Positions 23,471 to 35,011 of a stretch of 64,000 nucleotides of DNA are shown here, in pieces. The notes beneath the pieces were generated by a model. That model saw nothing but the letters and a program-made list of their open reading frames with translations, had not been told where the DNA came from and ran no database searches. This stretch comes from Lyophyllum atratum. Lineage: Eukaryota; Basidiomycota; Agaricomycetes; Agaricales; Lyophyllaceae. Made by a program: the position numbers and the translations under genes. Position 1 is the stretch's first letter. Each line of letters begins with the position of its first letter. The DNA is taken from positions 2,108,001 to 2,172,000 of the forward strand of contig JACGCN010000001.1 of assembly GCA_014905825.1 (NCBI GenBank). Reading direction: 5' to 3'.

Positions 23471-25086
23471 ATGGCTGCGGCCCTAGATGCGATTTCTTCC
23501 ACTCTTCAATGCGAGATTCTTCAACGCGAAGAATACGAAGTTTTAGAGGTGCGTTCGCGCGTATGCTACGGCTTCCTACAAGGTAATAAATTTATATATG
23601 CAGTCTATCTATCCCGAATGTGTTTCGAGCAAGATGACAGATAAGTCCCTAAGGCTGGAGATACCAGTCGAATTCGATGGTCCGCGAGCGGTCCACGTAG
23701 TCCAAGACGAATCTTTGACCACTTCAAACGCTTCTGAGCCTAATTCTCGGATAATACTTTCGCTGTTGTCATTGCCATCTCTTATGATCAACGCCATCTT
23801 GCCAGCATCTTACCCACTGGAGAGCCCCCCAACCCTTACGAGTGTCCGTGCATCACACCTCTGGCTACCTCATATCTGCCGTTTACAGGACAGTCTTATA
23901 GAAATGTGGCAACCTGGGGAGGGGGTCCTGTACACTTGGATCGAGTATCTACGAAATGGAGAATTCCTCCAGTCACATTCGCTTTTGTCCTTGGATGATC
24001 ATAAACAAATCATTCGGTGTGTATTCTAATTAGAAAAGACTTGACGGAATATAAATTGTCTCTAGATTACCGCATCCTTCGCCGCGGATCTTAGCCAAAC
24101 TGCTCGAGGACTCTGATGCGTCTGCCACCTCCTTGCGATTTTCCCAAAATTCCTACCCATGCTCGATTTGCCTTTCTTCGTTCAAGGGATCAAAATGTGT
24201 ACTGCTCTCCTGTGCCCATGTTTTCTGCCGGACGTGCCTGGAAGACTTTTGGAGCCTGTGCATCGCAGAAGGCGAAGTCGGCAGAGTCGGATGTCCGGAT
24301 CCTGCATGTGTGAAAGCGAACCGTGAAGCCGACGCTGAAGAAGTGGCGCGAGTCGTTACGGAAGCAGAAGTGGATAGATGGCGATGGCTAAGAGAAAAGC
24401 GGAACCTAGAAAGAGGTAGATCTAAGACAGCTCTCGAAAACAAATTCATAACGATCTTCTAGACCCTTCGATTGTGCATTGTCCGATGGCGTTTTGCCAA
24501 ACCCCGGTTCCCAAGCCAGCCGAAGTAGACGGCGGTTCGGGTTACGACAGACTGAGGTCATGCCCAGCATGTTCCTTTTCATTCTGCGCGTTCTGCCGGC
24601 GGACATGGTACAGACGAATGTTCTCTTGTGACGACTGTATCCTTACGAAAGCCCTAGGCATGGACCCATCACGGCATGTCCGATTGCGCACTCGGAGAAA
24701 TTAATATTGGAGTATCTGAACCTCCCCGAGGGTTCCGCTGAGCGCCAGTTTATTGAGAAGAGGTTTGGGAGAGCGAATGTATTGAAACTTGTTGCACATT
24801 ACGAGGAGGAGCAGGCGAACAAGGAATGGCTGCAGGCATCGACGATGGCGTGCCCTGGATGCGAGGTGCATGTGGAAAAGTCGTTGGGATGCAACCACGT
24901 ACGTCTATTCTAGATTTCAGGATCGGGCGCTGAGGAGGCGAACAGATGACCTGCGTAAAATGCCGGCAGCATTTCTGCTACCGCTGCGGGGCGAAGCTGC
25001 CCGCAGATGACGCTTACACACATTTCTCGACGGTGGGGCACCGGTGTTACAATAAGCTATTTGACTTTCAGGAAGTAGAAGAATAG
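23471..25086 (+). CDS. ITT1: RWD-RBR E3 ubiquitin ligase (RNF14/Itt1-like)
   Basis: RING-between-RING ligase of the RNF14/Itt1 group, which modifies ribosome-associated or translation-termination targets in other organisms. The N-terminal RWD domain begins MAAALDAISSTLQCEILQRE and continues SIYPECVSSKMTDKSLRLEI, with SYPLESPPTLTSV. RING1 is CSICLSSFKGSKCVLLSCAH and VFCRTCLEDFW; the IBR contains MAFCQTPVP and RSCPACSFSFCAFCRRTW. RING2 is MACPGCEVHVEKSLGCNHMT, then CVKCRQHFCYRCGAKL, where the Cys in GCNHM is the expected catalytic residue. The stop is at 25084-25086. All five or so introns have GT/AG ends and the frame holds throughout. The catalytic Cys is assigned by family analogy. Confidence 0.92.
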
Positions 25087-25299
25087 ATCAGACATGGAGT
25101 GAATGGTTGTGAGACAGCTGGGAAAGAGAATTGAAAGCCCGCGTGTGTTTTTTTTGGGCGTGGTCCGCCTGAGACCTGTCGGATTAGTTTGTTGCGTTTT
25201 ATATCTTGCAGTCGCTGGACGGTCTACCCGACCGCCGTTGATACCACTTCTGTGTCAATACCCGCCTATCCACATACCCGCCCTCCTCTTCACACAGAC

Positions 25300-28200
25300 A
25301 TGGATGTCTACACCACATCTTTTACTTATCCACGCCGGTCGCGTCATAGTCACCCTTCCTCTGCAAACCCCTCTCCCCCCAACACCGATGCCTACACACA
25401 CGATCCAACCACAAACCAGGACACAGAGGCTATCCAGAAGCTCGCAATGATGGCCATGTCTCTCCACGGCTGTCACGTATCCTACTTTCTCGCAGACCAC
25501 GGCAGAGGCTGGAATTTCCACATCACCGGGGCCTATCAGCAGGTCATGGTCACCCGAGGTATGATTCTCAAGGAGTGTCCCATCCAGGTACGTACTTTGT
25601 CTCTCTTCTATCCAGCCCACAACTGACGTACTAGCCACACAAGCACCGCGCAGCCATCAAGGTAACACGCTCCGAGATTCTCGACTCTCCTTCTTCGAAG
25701 CCTGCTTTGAAGCCTGAAGTTAGGCGTAGACTCGACGAGATTGCCTCTCAGACCCTTGCCCACATCGCAGTCGTGAACAGTCCCCTCTCGCTATCCAACC
25801 GCACCCCTCCGGATGGAATCAGCAGCAGCGCTGGTTGGTCAGGGCTTGAGACTGAGCGGGTCTGTGAATTGGTCATTACGGGCCACGAGGACTCTGTAGA
25901 GCTCGCCCGAGTCCGGCTGCTCGTCATGTTGGACGAATTGGTGAGTGGTTTTCTCGCATCATCCATATCAGTCTGACCATGTCTTAGAGTGGTCTACATT
26001 CAGAACTCTGCGAGATCGATCACAAGTTGCATGCTATCACAGCAGGAAGGAAACGCAGCGTCCTGCAGTCAATCCAGGAGGAAACGGCAACGAACATCTA
26101 CTTCCCGTCTCCCCTGCAGGGTCTCATGGGTCCCGAGCTCGGCACCTCGGTGGGGAACTACCGCAACAGCAATGTGATCTGGATCACGGGCGAATTCTTC
26201 GGCGTTCAGAGGGCGCGGGATATGTTGTACCAATTTTCTGTCACCAAGGTATGTTTTGTCCGCTTCACAGTCAAGTCATGTATTTCATATCAGTACCAGA
26301 GCAAGTCTGTCATCTCTAGGGACACCGCCATTTTGCCTCGTAAACTGGATTGGATGGTCACAGACAGAGCCGAGGACCTTAGATCCATCATGTCCGACAA
26401 TGCCACATTCATTCATTTCCCGCCTCTCGGTAGCTCTACAAGTTTGATCACAGTCTACGGGGATCATAGGGTCAACATCCAACGTACTATTAGATCTATC
26501 ATGCAACTCGTGAGTCGACTCGGGCATTATGTCGTATCATCTCACTAACCCCCCCACCCAGGCCTGCCAATACTACGTTGGGTCGTTCTGGCTTCTTCCC
26601 ATGCAGTTCAATGCCCTCTTACCCCCGGCGACGCTTAACGCATCTGCGGTTACGACACTCCTTAAACAAATTTCCATGACAACTGGCGCCGAAGTTGTTT
26701 TCAAAAGCATGTGCTTCGAGGTTCACGGTCTTGAACATGAAGTTCGGTCCGCAGTCAGCATGATAATGGAGTTAGACATCATCAAGGTATGGAGTCCATT
26801 CTTTTGGCCCAGCCCTGTCTAACGGCGCCTCACAGGCCTTCCATCACGAAATCCGCTTCCAAATCGAGCTCTCCAACGATCACCGCGAGTTCATCAGTGG
26901 AAAGAAGAACGGAAAGATTAACAAGATTATGCAAACCACCAACGTCAAAATCAAGTTTGAAACCTTCAATGACCACAACTTCCTCATCGACATAGCCGGT
27001 CCCGATAACTCTGTGCTCCAAGGCCTTTCCCTTCTACAAGAAGAACTACCAGCCGAGATCTCGTTTCATGTCCCGGAGGCATACCACAAACGCATCATTG
27101 GTGTCGGCGGCCGGAGCATCCAACGTATCATGAAGAAGTTTGGTGTCTATGTTAAATTCTCTAATGCCGAAGAGTTCGCTGCTCTCGGTGGCTACAACGA
27201 TAACGACGATAATGTTGTCGCCCGGACTCCAGCCAAAAACGCTATTAATCTAGATAATCTTAAACAATCTGTCATGGAGCTGGTCAACCCCAAGGTGCGA
27301 AGTCTTCTCTTCTCCTACCGCTGCTCACTAAACATCCGTGCGCTCAGGACAAAGATTACGTTAATGAGACTGTATCAATTCCAAGGCGCTATCACAGAAC
27401 GCTTTTGGGCGAAAAGAGTATCTTCATTCATGACATTGAGACGAAAACAAACTCCTCCATGCGATTCCCGGACAAGGAAACTGCGTCGGATATTGTAACA
27501 ATTTTTGGGCCTGAAAGTCAGGTGCAGATCGCAGCTGCTATGCTTCTGGTAAGTCTTCTTGCCCTGCCCGAAGACGCAGACCTACAACTTAGTGTCGTTT
27601 AGGATCACGTACCATTCGAAGCGGACATGGCTGTTCCTCCCAGTGCTGAACTTCCCCGAGTCCTGGCGACCCCCGACTTCAACAACCTCGTTGAGCGCGT
27701 CAAACGTGAACTTCAGGTCTCCATCGTGCCCAACATCAAAACGCCGAGCCCAGCCAACGGCCACGCCGAAAACGAAGCCCCGACGGATATCTCGTTCAAG
27801 TTCCGATGCCAGCGTAGCAACAGCGATTTCCTCATCACCGCCCGCGAAATGCTGGAGCAGTTCCTTCTGAACCACAATATACACGTCTACCCGTCGCCTA
27901 CAGCGCACATCCACAAACGCGGTGATTCCTTTGCAGATTCGTTCCCCCACTTCGATAGCAAAGTCCTTGCCACGACGAAGACCAGGGGGCATGGTTAGTT
28001 GCTTTGCTTATCAATCGGTCTCCTCCCTCACAAATTTCTGTTAGAATCTGTTGATATGGGCCGACCAGACGTCGGAGATCGCAGGCTCCGACTCGCCAAC
28101 TCGTCACCTGACGTTAAGGCGCTGTTCAATTCCCCGTCCTACATTTACAACTTGGATGAACATGACGACCCGGAGTCGGGCTATATGCCTCCTGGTCCTG

Positions 28201-28676
28201 CAATCGAATATTGGACACCTTTACCTCCGATTGTGAGTACTCCCGCCCACCCAGCTTGAGCCCACTGACTTTTTCCGGCACAGGGATCTGGCATCCCACA
28301 CCGCACGAGGCATTCTGAAGATGCGATCAAAAGGGGATCTGATTCACTCCTTGAATCTAAGCTAAAGGAGCAGATTTCTAAACCGCGGTCGTTGCAAAAT
28401 CGCGCCCAGTCACTTGACCTGACGTTCTCGCTGTCCCGCATCACCGAGTCTTCTTCGAGGCTGCCTCCACCTGAGTCACCGACGACGTCCACTGGTGATA
28501 CAGGAGGCAATTCAAGCCCCACATCTGCTACCGCGCCTTCGTTCCCCAGTGTATACGGGCCACCTATGTCGGGACGGCCCGCAGTAGTCGGGTCAGCACA
28601 GAGCAGATCTGACCGCGCCCTCGACGAGGACGCAATTGATGAGGTTTCACGAGTCATATCCAATCTCGGCTTGTAA
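25300..28676 (+). CDS. Multi-KH-domain RNA-binding protein (Khd4/BICC-like)
   Basis: Cytoplasmic RNA-binding protein with several KH domains. The start is MDVYTTSFTYPRRSRHSHPS. KH-like segments include RKRSVLQSIQEETATNIYF, IRFQIELSNDHREFISGKKN with GKINKIMQTTNVKIKFE, and the clearest one, PEAYHKRIIGVGGRSIQRIM followed by KKFGVYVKFSN, which carries the GxxG loop (GVGG). Another region, RRYHRTLLGEKSIFIHDIET, is KH-like. The tail is Ser/Pro-rich and ends in a short helix, DEDAIDEVSRVISNLGL. About ten short introns interrupt it, with the frame retained. Khd4 of Ustilago, which regulates mRNA transport and morphology, has a comparable tandem-KH layout; orthology is inferred, not shown. Confidence 0.85.
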
Positions 28677-28982
28677 CCTCAGGTCTTTTCCAAACACGCG
28701 TATGGCTTCACAGAGTCTGTCGAATTGTACAAAAGTACGACTTGTATACAAACGGACTAGAGTGTTCTTGACTTCGCTTCCTTCTACTACTCCCCTTCCC
28801 TTTCTATCCACAGCGGCGCGGATCCGTCTGCACATACGTACCATACAGCTATATGTTATGCGTTTCTGATCCTCTATCTGTATATTATCTTTCCTGCAGT
28901 GGTGGGCTGGTCGTATCTTTATCCTTTCACTAATTGGCTATGGTATTACATCAAAAGTCCGGGGCTGAATGAAAGACCTTGA
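28677..28982. other. Convergent 3' region
   Basis: Lies between two convergent genes (KH protein and V-ATPase subunit C). It should carry both 3' UTRs and polyadenylation signals. No gene or repeat was recognised. Confidence 0.5.
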
Positions 28983-30577
28983 TTAATAGATGATCCACGG
29001 AACCTCGAACAGTACAAAGTCAAAGAACTCCTGGTCCATGAGAGACTGATATTCTCCGATGAACTCCTCTCCCTCGCCTTTCTTTCCTTTCGTTTTGCGG
29101 CTGGAACGTGGACTGAGATATGTAAAGTGTGATTGGAGGACACTAAACGTCTTCTTGGTAGTCCTGGGGTCAGGCTAGTCCATACCCCGTAAGTAAACGA
29201 TTCTAACAGTGAGGAGCGAACAGTACCTTCACCACAAGCCCGAGGTAATTCGCTGGGAGCCCGTATCGGAGAACACTCTCGACAAACAGACGGACAACTT
29301 TCAGGTGGACCAGAAGCTGGAAAGATTCAGAGAAATTTGTTCTTGACAGTCGAAGAAGTTCCGTCTTTGCATCTTGCCATCAGCTTCTATGCACGCTCAA
29401 AAAAGTAGAGCATACCCAAAGTTCCTTCTCGGTCGTATCGGCCGTCTCAAGCTCCTCTCGCTGTTTGATTAGTTCCTCTTCTGAGAAGACAAAGTCCCGA
29501 AGGATAAACCTGGGCGACGAGATAGTCAGAAACCGGTTGAGAAGCTTGACGGGTATGCGAGTCAGACGCACTTGTTTTCCCTGCATGCCTGTACGAGCTC
29601 GTCATGAATCCTTCTGAACACTACGACAGCGAATAGAGAATATTCATCATCCGAAGCAATTAACCTGAATCCTCCCATTAAGCGAGCTGAAGTGGACATC
29701 AAAGCAAAGAGCACAGACTTTGAAGACCGAGGAACCACCATTGAGGCTAATCTTTCATACTTTGCGTTCCACTCCTTCACGAGCGCTCTTGTAATTGGTT
29801 AATGGAATCATGTCAAGTCATGGGATTTCGCTTACCTTGGTACGGCGACAAGAAGCGTTTCAAGGTATTCAGAGTCGTGAATGAAATCCTCCTTCGAGAC
29901 CACATCAGCCAAGGAGCGTACTGAGAGATTGCCCCTGATTAGATCTATCAGAACTGGTCTTGCAGTTTATTCAGAACCGGTTACATCTTCTTTCGTTGCA
30001 TCTGAGTCAATGAACCCTTGACAAGATTATAATTGTTGAGTTTGGCCTTCATGGCGTTGTCGATGGAAGTCATTTCCTGAGATACATTTCACGTCACCCA
30101 GTTGGATAGGGCGAAAGGGATCAATATGCGCACCGTTCCCAACGACTCGACTATCTCTCGTAAGTCTTTCTGCACACCGTAACGACCCCCGTCCCACTTC
30201 CAACCTTTCAGAAGGTAATCATCCACGCGCTTTTCGTCGACGAGAACGTGCTGTGAAAGCTTCACGGGGTCGTTGTTTAGCAGGCTTCGGAGGGTATCCA
30301 CGGTTTTCGCGACCGTTGCAGTAAAGAAAGCTTCTTGCTTTGGTATTTCTTCAGAAAGGCTGATCAGACCGTCAAGGGTGCCGGTCTATTACATGCGTCA
30401 CTGGGAATATCCGGATGGGGTCGCCTTACAACAGACCTTGAACGACGGGATCTCGAATTGTGAAAGTCCAGTGGACTTCGACTGATGATCCAGCTTGGAA
30501 CGTAATTCCTGGTACAATCCTTCAGCGTCACCATCGTTGGGCACAGCGATGAGCCAAGAGCTCTGATCCGAGGGCAT
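28983..30577 (-). CDS. VMA5: V-type proton ATPase subunit C
   Basis: Subunit C of the V1 sector; it clamps the peripheral stalks and controls reversible V1-V0 assembly. I chose the ATG at 30577 ([20 protein letters not shown]), which fits the family N-terminus better than the in-frame upstream start at 30592. Later exons give [39 protein letters not shown] and [20 protein letters not shown]. Then come [40 protein letters not shown] and [20 protein letters not shown]. The protein ends [11 protein letters not shown] with its stop at 28983. The length and order of blocks match the family. The start lies only 64 bp from that of the divergent sulfurtransferase. Confidence 0.94.
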
Positions 30578-30641
30578 TGTCGTATAGAGCAAGGTGTGTG
30601 TTTACCTCTATTGTATTCAGAAGTTGTCCTTAACTTGAACG

Positions 30642-31905
30642 ATGCTGTCGATCCGCCAAATCCACCAATCTTCTACGCTTTTTGCGACAGGTCGCAGACT
30701 TATGTCCTCCTTATCTACTCCATTACTTCTTACACCTCAGCAACTTCGCTCTCTTTCCTCTGAGAAGAATGTTTCCCTGTTAGACGCGTCGTGGTTCATG
30801 CCAAATTCTCCTCGTCAACCTCGTCAGGAATTCATCTCCAAACGCATTCCTGGCGCACAATTCCTAGATCTCGATGAAGTAGCAAGCTCCCACCCATTGG
30901 GACTGAAGCATATGATGCCTCAAGAGCGTGTTTTTGCTGATGTGTGCGGTATGCCTATGTCAGTTTGCGCGGTTCAGAATTCACGTTGTATTGAAAGCCG
31001 CGCGCAGAAAAGTTCGGTATTGCTTCAAACTCGCATGTCGTCATGTATGTTCCAAATCTCGTCGTTTGAAGTGTTTCCTTTGAAAAATACACAGTTACGA
31101 CACTCATGGGATCTTCTCGTCCCCTCGAGCACTCTTCATGTTCAGGTCCTTCGGCCATCATAGATCTAGTGTATTAGATGGTGGTCTGCCTGCCTGGGTC
31201 GCAGAGGGATTTCCCGTGGAAAATGGACCTCTGTCTCCAATTGGAACAACGGAGTATCCCACCCCAATCCTTCAAAGCAATTCGCTCAGAAGTAGGCGTC
31301 TTCTCCTGCCCGTATCGTCTGAAGTTATTTATATTATTTGCGAGGTTATGAGCAGATGGCGACAAATTCAAATTTTGACCCTCTCACCAGTCGTAATGCT
31401 GACCTTGTTCTTGATGCTCGCTCTCGTGCAAGGTGAGTATATGCAAAGCGAGAACTGTATGAATGCGATTTATAATCCATCTTAGATACCTTGGTACTGA
31501 CCCCGAACCCCGCCCGGGACTATCGTCCGGGCACATCCCGCATTCGTTGTCTTTACCATTTAACATGTTTCTACGCCATAATTCCAGTGCGGATGGGACT
31601 AAGTATACGACATTCCTCCCTCCAGCGGATGTACGCAAAGCCATGGAGGAAGCTGTCGGATCAGAACGCGCCGATCTTATTTCCGAGGGTAGGCTCTCCG
31701 TGACGACAACCTGTGGTAGTGGCATGACAGCAGGTATTCTGTGGCTTGGTCTCAAACTATTGGGGGTGAAGGAAATCAGTTTATATGACGAGGTACTTAT
31801 GTTTTGCGGTGTCTTGGGACTGATGGTGATACTGACACGGTGCCATAACAGTCTTGGACAGGTTATGCTATGAGATCAACAAGCAAGATTGAGAAATCGG
31901 AGTAG
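30642..31905 (+). CDS. Two-domain sulfurtransferase (TST/MST-like)
   Basis: Thiosulfate or 3-mercaptopyruvate sulfurtransferase with tandem rhodanese domains, probably mitochondrial given the Arg/Ser-rich start (MLSIRQIHQSSTLFATGRRL). The non-catalytic domain shows SLLDASWFMPNSPRQPRQEF, IPGAQFLDLDEVAS and DGGLPAWVAEGFPVENGP. The catalytic domain shows LVLDARSRARYLGTDPEPRP, GHIPHSLSLPFN and the active-site loop TTCGSGMTAG. The CGSGxTA loop, with Cys first, is closer to mercaptopyruvate-type enzymes (CG[S/T]G). It ends SWTGYAMRSTSKIEKSE. Introns are short and in frame. A 20-bp tandem duplication covers the stop codon (see findings). Confidence 0.92.
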
Positions 31906-31928
31906 GCGTTGAGAAATCGGAGTAGGCG
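31889..31928. repeat. 20-bp perfect tandem duplication
   Basis: The 20-mer ttgagaaatcggagtaggcg occurs twice back to back (31889-31908 and 31909-31928). The first copy contains the last codons and TAG stop of the sulfurtransferase; the second lies in its 3' UTR. Confidence 0.95.
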
Positions 31929-32238
31929 GATACCAGATGGAAAAAGAGCCTTTATTCTTATATCTTCATCAGAACAGCAGCCAATGTGCTTTTCTCCCGT
32001 ATGACCACGCTTGGTCTCTCCCTTGCAACTTATCCACCCTGCATAAGGGTTCAATGTCCACGTACGTATCAGCAACTATGAATCTGTCCAATTTACGAGG
32101 GGTGTTTAATAATGGATAAATAAGATACCTATCGATACAGTGTACTTAGTTTGTATACATCTTTAGTTGTGTTGCTAATCAGACACTCTTCTCTCCCAAC
32201 AGCCACGCTTTACCGCTCGTAGCCTAGAATCCAAGTCA
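31906..32238. other. Convergent 3' region
   Basis: Between the sulfurtransferase (+) and a small orphan gene (-). Apart from the second copy of the 20-bp repeat, nothing was recognised. Confidence 0.4.
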
Positions 32239-32805
32239 TTAATGGCAGGTCTCCAACACAGCCATGTATGGTGGGGGTCGCCGAGCCGGAAGTTTGCCAA
32301 AGGCGCGTGCCGCTGGGTAAAAAGATACGTTTCAGTGAACAAGAACTGACGGGAGACATCCTGTAACTCACGCCGCCCACTATATTGAACCTCAATTCGA
32401 TGTTCTTTACCTCGCCGGTAGACTGTTAACTGCCAGCTAAATCAAATTTCGTCAGTGCGCGCCCTCGAAGGATCCAGGCTGCCACATACCTTTCGAGCAA
32501 TAAGACGTTATAGCCCTTCTTAATGACCTCCTGCAGTAGCTGTTGCCGCGCAAACTCAACAGCTCTTCGCAAATCTGGAGTCTTTTTTCCGGCATTTACT
32601 TCAAAGACATATGTGCCTCGAATATCTGTTTCTCCGACAACAGCGATATCTAGGTCTGAATAGAACATATTATCAGTTTATGCTATACCTAGAGAATGAG
32701 AAGAACGCTGTTCATACCCTCATCCTCATAATACATAGGAACCGCATCAACAGCCTTACTGTCAACCACTTCCCAGGGGGTCTCTCTTCGTCGAAAAATG
32801 AACAT
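32239..32805 (-). CDS. Small orphan protein, Agaricomycete type
   Basis: About 130 residues with no recognised domain. The start at 32805 gives MFIFRRRETPWEVVDSKAVD, then MYYEDE. Exon 2 has DLDIAVVGETDIRGTYVFEV and RRAVEFARQQLLQEVIKKGY, then NVLLLE. Exon 3 has SWQLTVYRRGKEHRIEVQYS. The last exon continues GRPARAFGKLPARRPPPYMA and VLETCH, stop at 32239. The alternating strand and helix pattern looks like a compact alpha/beta fold. Introns have GT/AG ends and all joins hold frame. It lies downstream of the copper cluster on the same strand, about 970 bp away; whether it belongs with it is open. Confidence 0.6.
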
Positions 32806-33777
32806 GGCTTTGCGGGGACAAAGAACGGTGTCAGATGGTGTGAAAGGACTAGGAAGGTTTACATTGATTGTAACAGCCCTTTGCCTGCTGGTCTTATAGT
32901 ATCTCTCGCGGACATTGCCATATTAGGAAAGACTTGCTGCGCGGACTGCGGTAGCTGATGGATAATGCACTGAACGGATTCCGATCGCGTCAGCTTCGAA
33001 GATGTAAACTTGGAACGCGTAAGAGATCCGGGACCCGTTTATCGCTTGTAAGAGTCATCATATTGTTTACTATGTTTACTAAGAAGATATCTACCTCTGC
33101 TACATTGTTGCAGCAGCTGTCCAACCTATACATACGCACTATCAAAATTTTATGGATTCCGGACCCCGGGAGCCCCCGGGAGGTAAGGGTATAACTCGAG
33201 GCGCACAGGCTGCGGATTGTCCAGCAGGTGATGCGGTTCAGGGAAGTTCGGATACGTGCCCTTAGGTTTCTCCCATGGTTCCGTAGCCTTGCGGCATCCC
33301 TGTCAGGGATCGAGTATCACGGACATTCTTGGAGGGCCGGGGTTTGGAGGGGAGTCAGCCTGAGCGGCGTCACTCATCAGCCCGATGAGTAATCGAGATT
33401 TATGAATCAACCTTCATGGGCACACCTGAGAGATGATAACACATGCAGCTTGATACAGCGGCTACCTTGAATACCTGTGTTGTGGAAGCATTACCTTCAA
33501 GTCAATTCCCAAGTACTAATCATTTGCGGATGCTTCCACGTCGTAATTATCATATTTGCCGTTGTTAATCTCGGGGGAGACATGTAATCATTCCGTCCCG
33601 CTCAGGTCCCGCTCGCACGATTGTGTGACCTCATCTCCGAGAACTCAGAATGAAGCCGTGTGGAAACTGAAGTACTGAAGCTCCAAGTATGGACATCATC
33701 TTATATGAATGATTATCCGGCTTCTTTGTACATGGCGCTAATTTTCCGACTAGTGTAGTCATGATACCACCAGCGCT
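32806..33777. other. Intergenic region, about 970 bp, no gene seen
   Basis: Upstream of the small orphan gene and downstream of the first X325 gene. It contains a short GC palindromic patch (ccccgggagcccccggg, about 33163-33180) and AT-rich stretches. No open frame looked coded. Confidence 0.4.
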
Positions 33778-34622
33778 TCACAGAGTCAGGAATGAAGCCC
33801 CCCAAACACTCAGCATGAGACCAACAACACCACCTGCAACTTTCTTCCCTACCGCGGCAGCGGACTTCGTAGATGTTGGCGCACCAGGAGATGTACCCGT
33901 CGGAGATGTACCAGTCGCACTGGAACTTCCAGTGGCGTTTGTGCATGTCACATCAGAAGATATCTTGAAGTTGCTTGACAAAGTCAAGTCGGCACACTAT
34001 AATGCGACACACAATTAACATGTGATCATGAACACCGTAATGCGAAGATACCTGATATAGATTGCCATCCCCTCCATCAAAAACAATCTGTCAAACCTGC
34101 CAGTTAAATCTCCTCCCTTGAATCGCAGTTGGATAATCTGACCTGGATCGTTACGTTTTGTCCATCCTTGAACCCGGTCGAATTCGCATGAGAAGAGAAG
34201 TCCAATGGGATACAGAAAAGGCCTTCTCCCTGCGTTTGGAAGAAGGGAATAACTTGCGTGAAGTTGTCGAAGGAGGTAGGATTTGCAGCGGAGGCAGCCA
34301 GGACACCACCTGAGAACACAGTCAGTCCATGACCCTGAGGACGATGAAACTTCCCTCACTTGTCCATTGGGGATGCTCCGAGTTCAAGGTGAAGAAACCT
34401 CCCGACAAAGGGAAGGTTGAGCGATTTGATGCTGGCGTTTTGTAACCGTCTAGGTACGACGGTGAGACAAACAAAAGTCTTCGTGTCCTATACAATATAC
34501 ATACCACAGAATGTGGGCTCATTGTCCTCGTTGAAAACTCCCCTTGGGGGAGGGAACTGAAGTTGGAAATGAGCATTGACTGCCGCAGTAAGAGCCAAAA
34601 GGAGAGCAAGGTAGCGCCGCAT
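33778..34622 (-). CDS. BIM1/X325-type copper-binding, GPI-anchored protein (copy A)
   Basis: Secreted LPMO-like protein of the BIM1/CBI1 (X325) family, which binds copper at the fungal surface and helps uptake rather than oxidising polysaccharide. The signal peptide [17 protein letters not shown] is followed directly by His, the expected mature N-terminus ([19 protein letters not shown]). A second candidate ligand is the His in SEHPQW; a later Asp in QCADL may be the third. The core continues [28 protein letters not shown] and [10 protein letters not shown]. The end is a Ser/Thr/Gly linker and a hydrophobic GPI-type tail ([19 protein letters not shown]). Four or five short introns. It is the third member of the cluster in transcription order. 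Ligands are assigned by family analogy. Confidence 0.88.
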
Positions 34623-35011
34623 TTATATAGAAGGTATTCGGGGTGCTCTTGTGGAAACTAATTCTGAGCATTATTCCCATTTAAAGGGCCCGCTCAGATG
34701 CATTGACGTGCTTCACGGTGCAAGAGGAAAAAACTTTTTTCACCGCCGTTACTGCGTTTGGCGTTCTATTTATAACACATTCACGGATCGAGCTGGATTT
34801 GTCATGTGTGTGCACTCAGAATCATCACGTCTACTACGACGGTCTAGAAGTTGGATCTAGATCTTGAATGGTCCTGAAAATGTAATGCATAATGGGCAAC
34901 TGTGTAGAGAACGGTCGATCTCGAGCATTACATCCACTTTCCTCAGAAGCGACGAGTCGATGTGCTGGTATTATAACGTGTAGATACTAGATGTAGGTCG
35001 TATGTAGGTCG
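34623..35011. promoter_or_regulatory. Upstream region of X325 copy A
   Basis: On the minus strand it contains a TATA-like box (rc of ctatttata, about 34766-34774). It also has an A-tract/T-tract element, ggaaaaaacttttttc, at 34726-34741, about 105-120 bp before the ATG. A similar element lies before copy B. No known copper-response site was identified with confidence. Confidence 0.45.

Noticed and set aside
25103..25450. Plus-strand open frame rich in Pro/Thr before the KH gene
   Set aside because: It overlaps the first KH exon in another frame and looks like a shadow of it.
33340..33400. Short hairpin ctcatcagcccgatgag as a terminator or regulator
   Set aside because: A six-base stem in a eukaryotic intergenic region is not meaningful on its own.
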